Origin: Candidatus Saccharibacteria bacterium RIFCSPHIGHO2_12_FULL_44_22
Lineage (GTDB): Bacteria > Patescibacteriota > Saccharimonadia > Saccharimonadales > Saccharimonadaceae
DNA: 64,000 nucleotides
NCBI GenBank assembly: GCA_001790515.1
Contig: MGCS01000004.1
Coordinates: 48,843-112,842 of the forward strand
Direction: 5' to 3'
Part shown: one piece after another, positions 30,329-38,157 of the stretch
Layout of the letters: every line of letters starts with the position of its first letter
How positions within the stretch are numbered: the stretch's first letter is position 1
Made by a program: the position numbers and the translations under genes
Notes under the pieces: generated by a model
What the model was told of the DNA's origin: nothing
Databases searched by the model: none
Seen by the model: the letters and a program-made list of their open reading frames with translations, nothing else

Positions 30329-31230
30329 AAATAGCTATTTTATCGAAGGGTAGTGCAAACTACTCAACACGGAGACTTAAAGAGGTTGCTCGCGCCCGTG
30401 GCCACGAAGTCCGGGTTATTAATTATGCGAAATGCTACGTTGCAATCGAAAAAAATCAGCCGGTCGTACGCTATAAAGGTGAATCGCTTGACCACTTTGA
30501 TGCAATTATTCCGCGCATCGCCCAAAGCTACACAAAATATGGCACGGCGATGGTTCGCCAGTTCGAGAACCAGGGAGCTTACGCAACGGCAAGTTCGATT
30601 GCAATCGTACGCTCACGAGACAAGTTACGCGCATACCAGATTCTTGCAAAGGCTGGTGTCGGCATACCAAAAACGGTATTCGCACGCGAAACGGCAAACT
30701 TTGAAGACGTTGTCGACCTTGCTGGCGGTACCCCACTTATTATTAAAGTTGCACGCGGTACACATGGAAATGGTGTAGTGCTAGCTGAGACACCAAAAGC
30801 AGCCAAGGCGGTTATGCAAGCGTTTTATGTTGAAGGCGTAAACTTTTTGGTGCAGGAATTCGTGAAAGAATCAGCTGGTGAAGATATTCGTGCGCTGGTT
30901 GTTGGAAGTCGTGTCGTCGCGAGTGTAAAACGTCAAAGTTTGGACGGTGATTTTCGCAGTAACACTCATCAAGGCGGCGAAGGTGTGTCGGTAAAGTTAA
31001 CTGCCGAAGAAACGAAAACAGCAATTCGTGCTGCAAAAGCGATGGGGTTGCCGATTTGTGGTGTTGACATGATGCGAAGTGAACGAGGTCCTCTTGTCTT
31101 AGAGGTAAATTCATCCGCCAGTTTGAAAACTCCGGAATTAGTGACGAAGCGTGACGTTGCAACGAAGATTATCGAATACATAGAACTAAATGCAAAACGA
31201 CGCAACAAAAAAGACAAAGTTGGCGCATAG
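30325..31230 (+). CDS. rimK: RimK, glutamate ligase of ribosomal protein S6 (ATP-grasp 5 of 5)
   Basis: RimK adds glutamates to the C-terminus of ribosomal protein S6 in E. coli and can make poly-glutamate. The 301-residue protein is the most typical of the five. It has MKIAILSKGSANYSTRRL, DAIIPRIAQSYTKYGTAMVRQFE, VRSRDKLRAYQILAKAGVGIP, IIKVARGTHGNGVVL, LVQEFVKESAGEDIRALVVG, the SNTHQGGEG loop and GVDMMRSERGPLVLEVNSS. The C-terminus is basic. It overlaps the RimB-like gene by four bases, so the two form an operon. Whether S6 is its target here cannot be told from this window. Confidence 0.9.
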   Translation: MKIAILSKGSANYSTRRLKEVARARGHEVRVINYAKCYVAIEKNQPVVRYKGESLDHFDAIIPRIAQSYTKYGTAMVRQFENQGAYATASSIAIVRSRDKLRAYQILAKAGVGIPKTVFARETANFEDVVDLAGGTPLIIKVARGTHGNGVVLAETPKAAKAVMQAFYVEGVNFLVQEFVKESAGEDIRALVVGSRVVASVKRQSLDGDFRSNTHQGGEGVSVKLTAEETKTAIRAAKAMGLPICGVDMMRSERGPLVLEVNSSASLKTPELVTKRDVATKIIEYIELNAKRRNKKDKVGA

Positions 31231-31256
31231 TTCGTTGACCTCGCTATACTAGGGGT

Positions 31257-31724
31257 ATGACAAAAAAGAGATTGTATTTGGCGCTGCTGATTGCGTTGAC
31301 GGTGCTTGGTAGCGCGGTGATATATCAACGAGCGCGATCCGACCAATCTATATCTCGATATAACGAAACGATGACAATCAATGACAATCGGTTTGATGCA
31401 AACATAGCGCGTTCTGCAGCTGATCGGCAACATGGATTGTCTGATTCGCCGCAAATTGCTGCGAATCAGGCGATGGTGTTTGTGTTTCCTAGTGACGGCA
31501 GATGGGGGATATGGATGAAAGACATGAATTATCCAATTGATATCCTGTGGCTAGATAAGGCAAAAAAAGTGCAGCATATTGTCACGGATGCGCAGCCTGA
31601 CAGTTATCCTGAAACCTCCTTTCGTCCACCGACTGATGTTCGCTATGTGATAGAGCTAAAATCGGGGACAGTTAAGGATAAACGTATTACAATAGGAACA
31701 CAAGCCGCGTTTGACGCAGAATAA
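31257..31724 (+). CDS. DUF192 family exported protein
   Basis: The 155-residue protein has a membrane anchor or signal (residues 5-22) and a DUF192 domain: RSAADRQHGLSDSPQIAANQAMVFVFPSDG, WGIWMKDMNYPIDILWLD and VIELKSG. The GIWMKDMNYPIDILWLD phrase is diagnostic. Its biochemical function is unknown; it is found in many bacteria and archaea as an extracytoplasmic protein. TATACT six bases before the ATG makes it leaderless. The next gene follows after ten bases with an AAGGAG site. Confidence 0.88.
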   Translation: MTKKRLYLALLIALTVLGSAVIYQRARSDQSISRYNETMTINDNRFDANIARSAADRQHGLSDSPQIAANQAMVFVFPSDGRWGIWMKDMNYPIDILWLDKAKKVQHIVTDAQPDSYPETSFRPPTDVRYVIELKSGTVKDKRITIGTQAAFDAE

Positions 31725-31734
31725 GGAGACTTGT

Positions 31735-32217
31735 ATGAATGTCCTGATTATTGTTGCTATTATTTTTGGAGGAGTGCTGTTTGCATTAGCGTTCTTTACG
31801 AAGCGACGGTTTGGGGTGTTGGGGCTTGCGTTGACGGCTGGTGCTACACTGAGTGGTCTGTGGGCAAATGAATTAACGCCGTACGTTCAGCAAGCGGGAT
31901 TAGAATTGGTGGCTCCTCCGCTTGAAACGGTTGTCGCGGCCGGACTGATTTTGTTGCCAGCCACAGCACTGCTATTTAGTGGTCCGACGGTTCATAAGTT
32001 TCCGCAAAAAGTAGTTGGTGCTGCGTTGTTTGCGTTACTTGCGCTGGCATTTATGCTAGAACCGCTTGGTAATGCGCTAGTACTAGAGGGCGACGGAAAG
32101 ACGGCGTTTGGTTATTTGACTGACTATCGTGGGTGGATTATCACGGCGGGAATACTGTATGCGCTGTTCGATTTGTTATTCGTTAAAACGCTAAAACATG
32201 ACAAGGAACACCATTAA
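31735..32217 (+). CDS. Small multipass membrane protein, unknown function
   Basis: The 160-residue product has about five hydrophobic segments (2-18, 25-42, 60-78, 90-105 and 127-148) joined by short loops, and ends in a charged KTLKHDKEHH. AAGGAG lies seven bases before the ATG at 31735. It is co-transcribed with the DUF192 gene. No family is recognised. Confidence 0.7.
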   Translation: MNVLIIVAIIFGGVLFALAFFTKRRFGVLGLALTAGATLSGLWANELTPYVQQAGLELVAPPLETVVAAGLILLPATALLFSGPTVHKFPQKVVGAALFALLALAFMLEPLGNALVLEGDGKTAFGYLTDYRGWIITAGILYALFDLLFVKTLKHDKEHH

Positions 32218-32220
32218 TTC

Positions 32221-32419
32221 TTGACAAAACACCTCTTAAAGTGCTATCTTTGTAGAGTTATAGTGCCATCAGGTCTATAAATAATGAGTCAGTCATAGTT
32301 CAGCTGCCTGTCCGAGTCACTTGTGACGAGAAAGATACTATGAAGCACTAGGTGCTCTCATCTTGCAGAAAAGTAAGCTTGGTACTATCTTTGAACTTCG
32401 TACATTTCGTGCATAATTT
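32221..32419 (+). promoter_or_regulatory. tRNA-Lys promoter and structured leader
   Basis: TTGACA (32221-32226) and TATCTT (32245-32250), 18 bases apart, form a promoter about 165 bases before the tRNA. The leader between can fold: AAAGATACTA (from about 32331) pairs with TACTATCTTT (about 32380-32389) with one mismatch, and AGCAC/GTGCT lies inside. No reading frame of note is present. It may be only a precursor leader, or a small RNA in its own right. Confidence 0.45.
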
Positions 32420-32496
32420 GGAGCCGTAGCTCAGCTGGTTAGAGCACCTGCCTTTTAAGCAGGGTGTCCTGAGTTCAAGTCTCAGCGGCTTCACCA
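32420..32496 (+). tRNA. trnK: tRNA-Lys (anticodon TTT), CCA encoded
   Basis: The 77 bases fold as a full cloverleaf: acceptor GGAGCCG with CGGCTTC (one G-T pair), D stem GCTC/GAGC, anticodon stem CCTGC/GCAGG around CTTTTAA, variable GTGTC, T stem CTGAG/CTCAG around TTCAAGT, discriminator A and encoded CCA. The anticodon TTT reads Lys. It is the only tRNA in the window. Confidence 0.97.
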
Positions 32497-32537
32497 AGTA
32501 AAAAGACGTACCCTTGCGGTAGGTCTTTTTACTTGGT
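32494..32537 (+). terminator. Terminator overlapping the tRNA 3' end
   Basis: The segment ACCAAGTAAAAAGAC (32494-32508), GTACC and their complements ending at 32537 form a stem of 15 bases plus a short upper stem, with T5 inside the right arm. Its base is made of the tRNA's own CCA, so the fold competes with tRNA 3' processing until the tail is cut. Confidence 0.7.
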
Positions 32538-32553
32538 AGAAATTATTTGATAT

Positions 32554-32660
32554 GAACTCAGGACGTTTTGCTAAGTAAAACAATGTCCTGAGGTCGCAAA
32601 GTGAAATGAAATTCTGGAAAGTTCACTTTTGCCAGAATGAATGAACGGCGGAGCGGAGCG
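32554..32660. other. Structured intergenic sequence after tRNA-Lys
   Basis: CTCAGGAC (32557-32564) pairs with GTCCTGAG (32585-32592), continued by GTTTT/AAAAC. Farther on, ATTCTGG and CCAGAAT form a second stem around a TTCACTTT-containing loop. GAACTCAGGAC (32554-32564) is also complementary to 32466-32476 in the tRNA variable loop and T arm. No reading frame is convincing. It may be a small RNA or a relic of duplicated tRNA sequence. Confidence 0.35.
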
Positions 32661-32706
32661 ATAGTCTCCTGCCTGCAGTATCTACCTGACATGCTACTAT
32701 AAAGAG

Positions 32707-33258
32707 ATGAAACCTCGATTTATCTTTATTCATGGCAACGGTGGCACTGATTGGCAGTATGCTTGGGCGGTGTGGTTGAAACGAAAAATCGAGGAACTAG
32801 GGTTTGAAACAGTCTTCCAGACGATGCCCGACCCTGAAAAAGCCCGCGCTGAATATTGGCTACCATATTTAAAGAATACTGTTCAGGCGGGTGAAGACGA
32901 CGTACTGATCGGCTACTCGTCTGGCGCAGTTGCGGCGATGCGGTACGCTGAAGCAAATCAAATACGAGGATCGATTCTTATCTCACCATCGTATACAGAC
33001 CTTGGTGATCCGCTTGAAAAGCAGAGCGGCTATTTTGACGATAAATGGTTATGGAATGACATCAAACGGAATCAAAAAAAGATCGTGATGGTCTGGGGTG
33101 ACGACGATCCGTATATTCCACAGTCGGAATTTGCCTATATCGTGCTGCATTTAGGTGCGGATCGGATCAAGATTCCGATGGGCGAACATTTTCAGCACAA
33201 GCAAGATTTTGCGGAAATACTGAATTATATCAAAAAGATGTATATTCCTAAAGCGTAG
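32707..33258 (+). CDS. RBBP9/YdeN-type serine hydrolase
   Basis: The 183-residue protein has an alpha/beta-hydrolase start (KPRFIFIHGNGGTDWQYAWA), the nucleophile elbow IGYSSGAVAAMRYAE near residue 70, VMVWGDDDPYIPQSE with the acid, and a late GEHFQHKQDF with the His. This fits the small RBBP9/YdeN group. The substrate is unknown. TACTAT six bases before the ATG marks a likely leaderless start. Its end overlaps the convergent pgl by 11 bases. Confidence 0.85.
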   Translation: MKPRFIFIHGNGGTDWQYAWAVWLKRKIEELGFETVFQTMPDPEKARAEYWLPYLKNTVQAGEDDVLIGYSSGAVAAMRYAEANQIRGSILISPSYTDLGDPLEKQSGYFDDKWLWNDIKRNQKKIVMVWGDDDPYIPQSEFAYIVLHLGADRIKIPMGEHFQHKQDFAEILNYIKKMYIPKA

Positions 33259-33967
33259 GTGTTGCTGCTTTATCTAAAAGCCACGTGACAGCGGCGCCGT
33301 GAGATTCGACGTGAGTTGCGGCAAGACCGACAGGCAACGGGTGACCTGCAGCGACTTCGGCGATCGCATCCTGTTTACCTTTTCCGCACGCCAGGATGAC
33401 ACATTCTTTTGTTCCTGATAGTCCGACTAGTGATAATGATATTCGGTCGGATGGAGGCTTTGGTGAATCATGGACTGGAATAACGAGTGCGTCTGTTGGG
33501 TTAAGGCTCGCGTGATTAGGAAACAACGAAAGTGTATGCCCGTCTTCGCCCATACCTAGCCATACGGCGTCAAAACGCGGATAGCCATCGGTTGTTTTAG
33601 GAAGAACAGCTAGCTGTTGCTGGTACTCTAAAGCGGCCGATTCGGCATCAAGATCTGAACGTGGTCGCAGAAATGTCGCGTGAGGAATGTGCTTTAGTAA
33701 AATTTGTTGGATACCGTGCCAGTTATTGTCTGGTCCATCAAGCAGGCCAATACGCTCGTCACCAAGTAAGATCGTTACTGCGGACCATTCGATGGCATTA
33801 AGCCTGGCGTCAGCGATGATGACATATGCAAGATTAGGTGTCGATCCTCCCGCAAGCACCCATGTTGCAGATCCATATGTATTAATGGCAGTAGATAGGG
33901 TGGACACTAGGTGGCCAACTGCTGCCTGGGCGACTGATGTTGGGTCGGTGTACGTTTCAATATGCAT
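33248..33967 (-). CDS. pgl: 6-phosphogluconolactonase
   Basis: This enzyme hydrolyses 6-phosphogluconolactone in the oxidative pentose phosphate pathway. The 239 residues include WVLAGGSTPNLAY, VTILLGDERIGLLDGPDNNWHGI and VWLGMGEDGHTLSLFPNH, the two signature regions of the DevB/Pgl family. TACACT six bases before the ATG on the minus strand indicates a leaderless transcript. Glucose-6-phosphate dehydrogenase is not in the window. Confidence 0.92.
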   Translation of the reverse strand: MHIETYTDPTSVAQAAVGHLVSTLSTAINTYGSATWVLAGGSTPNLAYVIIADARLNAIEWSAVTILLGDERIGLLDGPDNNWHGIQQILLKHIPHATFLRPRSDLDAESAALEYQQQLAVLPKTTDGYPRFDAVWLGMGEDGHTLSLFPNHASLNPTDALVIPVHDSPKPPSDRISLSLVGLSGTKECVILACGKGKQDAIAEVAAGHPLPVGLAATHVESHGAAVTWLLDKAATPTL

Positions 33968-34013
33968 AATTCTAGTGTAGCATCAAACCGTTAGCTTATA
34001 GTATGCTGAGATT

Positions 34014-35465
34014 ATGCAATGGTGGATGCTTCGTCGAAACGTTCATGTGTCGTGGTTGATCGCCATTTTGAGTGTTGCGATTGTTGCAGGTGTCGTTATG
34101 GCGCAATGGAATGTAACATTGTCGTCAATAGTCTGGATTGTTTTAGGTGTAACTGCTGCTATGGTGGTGCTATGGCGCCGGTCGATATATCTTTTACCTG
34201 GTTTGGTCATGGCTGGAATGATTATTGGGTTATGGCGAGGATCGATCGAGCAAGATCAGCTGATCGTCTATGAAAATCTGTATGAATCTGTCGTGACGGT
34301 GTCAGGTAAAGTTACTGACGACACAGACAGCGGAAAGAGTGGGGCGGTTGTTATGCGAGTTGGCAACGTGTCGATCGATGGCCATGAGATCGCTGGAAAG
34401 CTATGGATTAGTTCGTCTACAAGCTACGATATCAAGCGTGGAGATGTCGTTACTATCAATGGCACGCTTCGTGAGGGATTTGGTAATTTTGCAGCAACGA
34501 TGTTTCGGGCAAATGTGACGAATGTACAGCGGCCACAACCTGGTGATGTTGCGCGCCGGGTGCGTGATTGGTTTGCTGATGCAGTCCGAACGGCGATCCC
34601 GGATCCTCAGGCGAGTTTGGGGATTGGGTACTTGGTTGGACAAAAGCGTGCGCTGCCGCCTGATCTAAGTGAGGCGCTGATGATTGTTGGGCTGACGCAT
34701 GTCGTCGTTGCGAGCGGGTATAATTTAACTATTCTCGTACGTTTGGCACGGCGATTATTCGTAAAAGTGTCGAAATATTTGGCGCTGCTATCGGCGTCGA
34801 TGATGGTGCTGGCATTTATGGCAGTCACTGGCGCAAGTCCAAGTATGTCACGAGCGGGGCTGGTGGCGGGGTTGAGTTTGGCGGCATGGTATTATGGCCG
34901 GTCGTTCCATCCATTGGTGCTGCTGCCGTTTGCCGCTGCAATAACCGTGCTGGTCGATCCGGGATTTGCATGGGGAGATTTGGGGTGGCAATTAAGTTTT
35001 GCGGCATTCGCCGGTGTGATGATTCTGGCGCCACTACTGCAGCGGTATTTTTATGGCGATAAAAAACCCGGTATCGTGCGACAGATATTGGGCGAGACGA
35101 TTAGTGCATACATTGTTACGCTGCCAATTTTAATATACGCATTTGGTTTGTATAGTAATGTCGCAGTCGTTGCGAATGTGTTGGTGCTGCCACTTGTGCC
35201 GCTGGCGATGCTGCTGACATTTATTGCTGGTACTGGCGCACTTGTCGCCCCGCACTACGCAGTGATTATCGGTGCTCCAGCTAATTGGGTGTTGGAGTAT
35301 ATGGTATATGTTGCAAAGTATTTGGCTGGGTTGCCATGGGCGCAGGGTGAAATGCAGATCGGAGCACTGACGACCGTTGCCATGTACGGCATAATAGTCG
35401 GTGTTTGTGTGTATTTATGGCGAGTCACGAAGTATAATTTACGCGACAGCAATCTGGTGGAGTAA
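34014..35465 (+). CDS. comEC: ComEC/Rec2 DNA uptake channel, membrane domains only
   Basis: ComEC carries transforming DNA across the cytoplasmic membrane. The 483-residue protein has N-terminal helices, the OB-like DUF4131 region (VVTVSGKVTDDTDSGKSGAVVM), and the competence domain: GIGYLVGQKRALPPDLSEALMIVGLTHVVVASGYNL, then ASPSMSRAGLVAG and WGDLGWQLSFAAFAGVM, all strongly conserved. The C-terminal metallo-beta-lactamase nuclease domain of Bacillus ComEC is missing. It fits with the pilus genes, recA and ruvABC here in natural transformation. TATGCT lies six bases before the ATG. Confidence 0.9.
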   Translation: MQWWMLRRNVHVSWLIAILSVAIVAGVVMAQWNVTLSSIVWIVLGVTAAMVVLWRRSIYLLPGLVMAGMIIGLWRGSIEQDQLIVYENLYESVVTVSGKVTDDTDSGKSGAVVMRVGNVSIDGHEIAGKLWISSSTSYDIKRGDVVTINGTLREGFGNFAATMFRANVTNVQRPQPGDVARRVRDWFADAVRTAIPDPQASLGIGYLVGQKRALPPDLSEALMIVGLTHVVVASGYNLTILVRLARRLFVKVSKYLALLSASMMVLAFMAVTGASPSMSRAGLVAGLSLAAWYYGRSFHPLVLLPFAAAITVLVDPGFAWGDLGWQLSFAAFAGVMILAPLLQRYFYGDKKPGIVRQILGETISAYIVTLPILIYAFGLYSNVAVVANVLVLPLVPLAMLLTFIAGTGALVAPHYAVIIGAPANWVLEYMVYVAKYLAGLPWAQGEMQIGALTTVAMYGIIVGVCVYLWRVTKYNLRDSNLVE

Positions 35466-35522
35466 GCGTGGTGTATCTGTTATAATAGAATAAATACGAT
35501 ATAACTCAACCGGAGAAACACC

Positions 35523-36245
35523 ATGTCAGGACACAGTAAATGGTCGACGATCAAGCGTGAAAAAGGCGCAAAAGATGCAAAGCGCGGCGCTGTATTTACA
35601 CGAATCGGCAACCAAATTGCGATTGCAGCACGAGGCGGCACCGACCCGTCAATGAACTCTAGCCTTGCGCTTGCAATTGAAAAGGCAAAACAAGCGAATA
35701 TGCCGAATGCCAACATCCAGCGCGCGATCGATCGTGTGAATGACAAAAATGCTGCTGCACTCGAAGAAATTACCTACGAGGGTATGGGGCCTGGCGGAAT
35801 AGGTGTCATTATCGAGACGGCAACTGATAACAAGAATCGTACGTTTCCGGAAGTGCGCAATGCGCTGACAAAAAACGGTGGGCGAATTGCAGATGCTGGC
35901 AGTGTGATGTTTCAGTTTGACCGAAAAGGTGTTATCCGTGTTACTGCAACTGGCGAGGACGCGCTACTCCAAATCCTTGATGCGGGCGCCGAAGATGCCG
36001 TCGAAGAAGACGAAGGTATGACTGTCTATACCGACCAAAAAGACCTTGCAAAAGTACGGACGGCGCTGATAGAGACTGGTCTTGAGGTCATAGAAGCAGA
36101 GCTGCAATATGTTGCAAAGAATCATATTGAAATCGCAGATAACGAAATAGCAGCAAAGTTGTTCAAAGTGTTAGATGCGCTTGAAGATTTGGACGATGTC
36201 GCGAATGTTCATACGAACGCTGATGTTACTGCAGATATAGAATAA
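35523..36245 (+). CDS. yebC: YebC/PmpR family protein
   Basis: The 240-residue protein begins MSGHSKWSTIKREKGAKDAK, the family's hallmark, and contains AIEKAKQANMPNANIQRAI and YEGMGPGGIGVIIE. YebC-type proteins were described as transcription regulators; more recent work links the family to relief of ribosome stalling at proline stretches. A GGAG site lies upstream of the ATG. In many bacteria it sits beside ruvC, which here is 5 kb away. It ends with a terminator. Confidence 0.95.
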   Translation: MSGHSKWSTIKREKGAKDAKRGAVFTRIGNQIAIAARGGTDPSMNSSLALAIEKAKQANMPNANIQRAIDRVNDKNAAALEEITYEGMGPGGIGVIIETATDNKNRTFPEVRNALTKNGGRIADAGSVMFQFDRKGVIRVTATGEDALLQILDAGAEDAVEEDEGMTVYTDQKDLAKVRTALIETGLEVIEAELQYVAKNHIEIADNEIAAKLFKVLDALEDLDDVANVHTNADVTADIE

Positions 36246-36265
36246 TAGTTTTGAAAATGGTTGAT

Positions 36266-36296
36266 AAAATATCCGCTAGTATATAGCGGATATTTT
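36266..36296 (+). terminator. Rho-independent terminator after yebC
   Basis: AAAATATCCGCTA (36266-36278) pairs with TAGCGGATATTTT (36284-36296) around a five-base loop, with T following. It lies 20 bases after the stop. Confidence 0.85.
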
Positions 36297-36300
36297 GTTA

Positions 36301-36330
36301 TTGACAAGTATTATTTAAGCTTGATATAAC
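36301..36330 (+). promoter_or_regulatory. Promoter of the repeat surface protein
   Basis: TTGACA (36301-36306) and TATAAC (36325-36330) are spaced by 18 bases, directly after the yebC terminator. The ATG at 36367 has its own AAAAAGG site, so this gene is translated from a normal leader. Confidence 0.7.
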
Positions 36331-36366
36331 TTATTTAATACTATAACCATAAGTAAAAAGGCTGAC

Positions 36367-38094
36367 ATGTTTCGATTGTTTCGTTTGCTCATTGCGTCTC
36401 TGCTAGTTATTTCGCTTGTTCCCACCGATGTGGTGGCAGCCGACTCACCTAATGACGGTATGAATGCAGTCGAACAGATAGTCGTTCAACCTGTCGAGAC
36501 AATGTCGCCGGTTACTACGGACGCTGTTATGCCGGTTGATGTCACCTTATCGCCACCTGCTGTATCTGATTCTTCCGTGCAGGGCACTAGTTTGCCGGTA
36601 GTTTCGGAAAAAGCAGCAACTCCTACCGTAGTAGCGGTAGCGCCACCGACTATTGTCACAATTGCTGATGTGCCGGCGACTGCGGACATCTTGGTGTCGG
36701 CGGTCAAGGTTGCGAACAACAAGCAAGTTGAAGCAGTAGAAATAAGAAACACGACGACCAAGCCCATTGCCGTATCTGGATGGCATATTGATATTGCTCG
36801 ATATAATTCGGTCGACGAAGATATCTGTAGAATAGCGCTGTCTGGATATATTTTGGCAAGTCGTGCGATGACATTTGCGAATGCGACAGAATCGAGCTTT
36901 AACGATGCCCTGTACCCGTTCGGTGATTGTCCAGAAAGTATGGTAACGGCAAGCGATGTGACTGTGCGTGTTTATCAAAATAATGAGCTTGTCGAGGAAG
37001 TACGTCCCGGTTCGACGGTGGGATCGCATGAACGAAAGGGATTCACCGACACGTATCGTAAAGGTGTTTTTGCAAATGATTTCAAAGCTATGACGCGACC
37101 ATTTATGACGAGTCAATTATACATACCAAAACAAACGACCGCTCTCCAGATCCTCGAAATACACGCAAACCCAAATCCTTGCATTCCTGGTGACGCCAGC
37201 GCAACTTGCTACGATTACGTGAAGGTGTATAATCCTTCTGATCAGCCAGTTATGCTGAACACGTTGCGTCTGCGGGTTGGCCAGATTACGCAAAGTGCAA
37301 CTACGTCAAATACTTATCCGTTAACCGGTAGTGTACAGCCGGGTGAGGTGAAGGTTGTGACGCATACGGCTGATGGAGCGAGATTAAGTATTCCAAATGT
37401 GTCGGGAACCGCATGGTTGCAGGATTCGGTTGGACTGGTTGACTATCCGTCTGGGGTGACACCTTACGAAAAGGGTGATCTCGTAGCAACAAGTGGTAAA
37501 TCGTGGGCATATGATACCACTGATGGTGTGTGGAAGTGGGGTATTGCTTCACCGTATGGTGACAATACATTTAGTTCAGCTGATCCGGGTATGGGGAGCG
37601 CAGGTACAACGTCTACACTCAAACCGTGTCGAGATGACCAGTATCGCTCGGAGGAAACCAATAGATGTCGTGCGATTTCGTCGACAAGTGGGCAAACACC
37701 CTGTAAAGACGGGCAGTATCGAAGTGAAGAGACGAATCGCTGTCGCTCACTCGCGCTGGCTGGTAGCACGCTAAAACCATGCAAAGAAGACCAGTATCGT
37801 TCAGAGGAAACCAATAGATGTCGGAGTATTACGACTGCATCGGCAAATTTAAAGCCCTGTAAAGATAATCAGTACAGGAGCGAAGAAACAAATCGCTGTC
37901 GTAACATTATTGCCACTAGCGCGCCAGCTGCGGCATTTGCGGTAGAGCCTGTCAAAGAAGGCGCAAAGGTGTTTATGGGTTGGTGGGCGCTCGGCGGTAT
38001 TTTGATCGCGGCTTTTGGGTATGCTGGATGGGAATGGCGAAAAGAGATTGCAAGTATCGGGCGAAGACTACTGTCGGTACGGCTATTCAAATAA
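36367..38094 (+). CDS. Surface protein with lamin-tail-like domains and four Cys repeats
   Basis: The 575-residue protein has a signal peptide (1-25, cut after VVAA), a Pro/Val/Thr-rich stretch, two lamin-tail-like beta domains (about 105-225 and 255-400; VEAVEIRNTTTKPIAVSGWHI and YDYVKVYNPSDQPVMLNTLRL are typical openings), four repeats of a 19-25-residue unit with the core PCKDxQYRSEETNRCR, then a membrane helix (about 535-552) and a basic cytoplasmic tail. Each repeat has two Cys and is very charged, so each could form its own disulfide-closed loop. It is probably displayed on the cell and anchored at its C-terminus. An AAAAAGG site precedes the ATG. Confidence 0.82.
   Translation: MFRLFRLLIASLLVISLVPTDVVAADSPNDGMNAVEQIVVQPVETMSPVTTDAVMPVDVTLSPPAVSDSSVQGTSLPVVSEKAATPTVVAVAPPTIVTIADVPATADILVSAVKVANNKQVEAVEIRNTTTKPIAVSGWHIDIARYNSVDEDICRIALSGYILASRAMTFANATESSFNDALYPFGDCPESMVTASDVTVRVYQNNELVEEVRPGSTVGSHERKGFTDTYRKGVFANDFKAMTRPFMTSQLYIPKQTTALQILEIHANPNPCIPGDASATCYDYVKVYNPSDQPVMLNTLRLRVGQITQSATTSNTYPLTGSVQPGEVKVVTHTADGARLSIPNVSGTAWLQDSVGLVDYPSGVTPYEKGDLVATSGKSWAYDTTDGVWKWGIASPYGDNTFSSADPGMGSAGTTSTLKPCRDDQYRSEETNRCRAISSTSGQTPCKDGQYRSEETNRCRSLALAGSTLKPCKEDQYRSEETNRCRSITTASANLKPCKDNQYRSEETNRCRNIIATSAPAAAFAVEPVKEGAKVFMGWWALGGILIAAFGYAGWEWRKEIASIGRRLLSVRLFK
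37618..37908 (+). repeat. Four tandem coding repeats (PCK-QYRSEETNRCR)
   Basis: Four units start near 37618, 37693, 37768 and 37849. The amino-acid core QYRSEETNRCR is identical in all four while the codons differ (for example CAGTATCGCTCG versus CAGTACAGGAGC). This means the protein sequence, not the DNA, is being conserved and the repeats are not recent copies. Confidence 0.9.
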
Positions 38095-38157
38095 TCAGTT
38101 TCTCCTCAGTCGCTCGATTTAGTATAATAAGTATAGGATTAAATAAGGAGCTGGTTC

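Noticed and set aside
32466..32592. Repeated GTCCTGAG at and after tRNA-Lys as an attachment site
   Set aside because: Only eight bases are repeated, no integrase or mobile gene follows, and the second copy is explained by its own hairpin.
37618..37908. Regularly spaced repeats that might suggest a CRISPR array
   Set aside because: The units are in frame in a long coding region, differ at the DNA level and encode the same peptide, so they are protein repeats.
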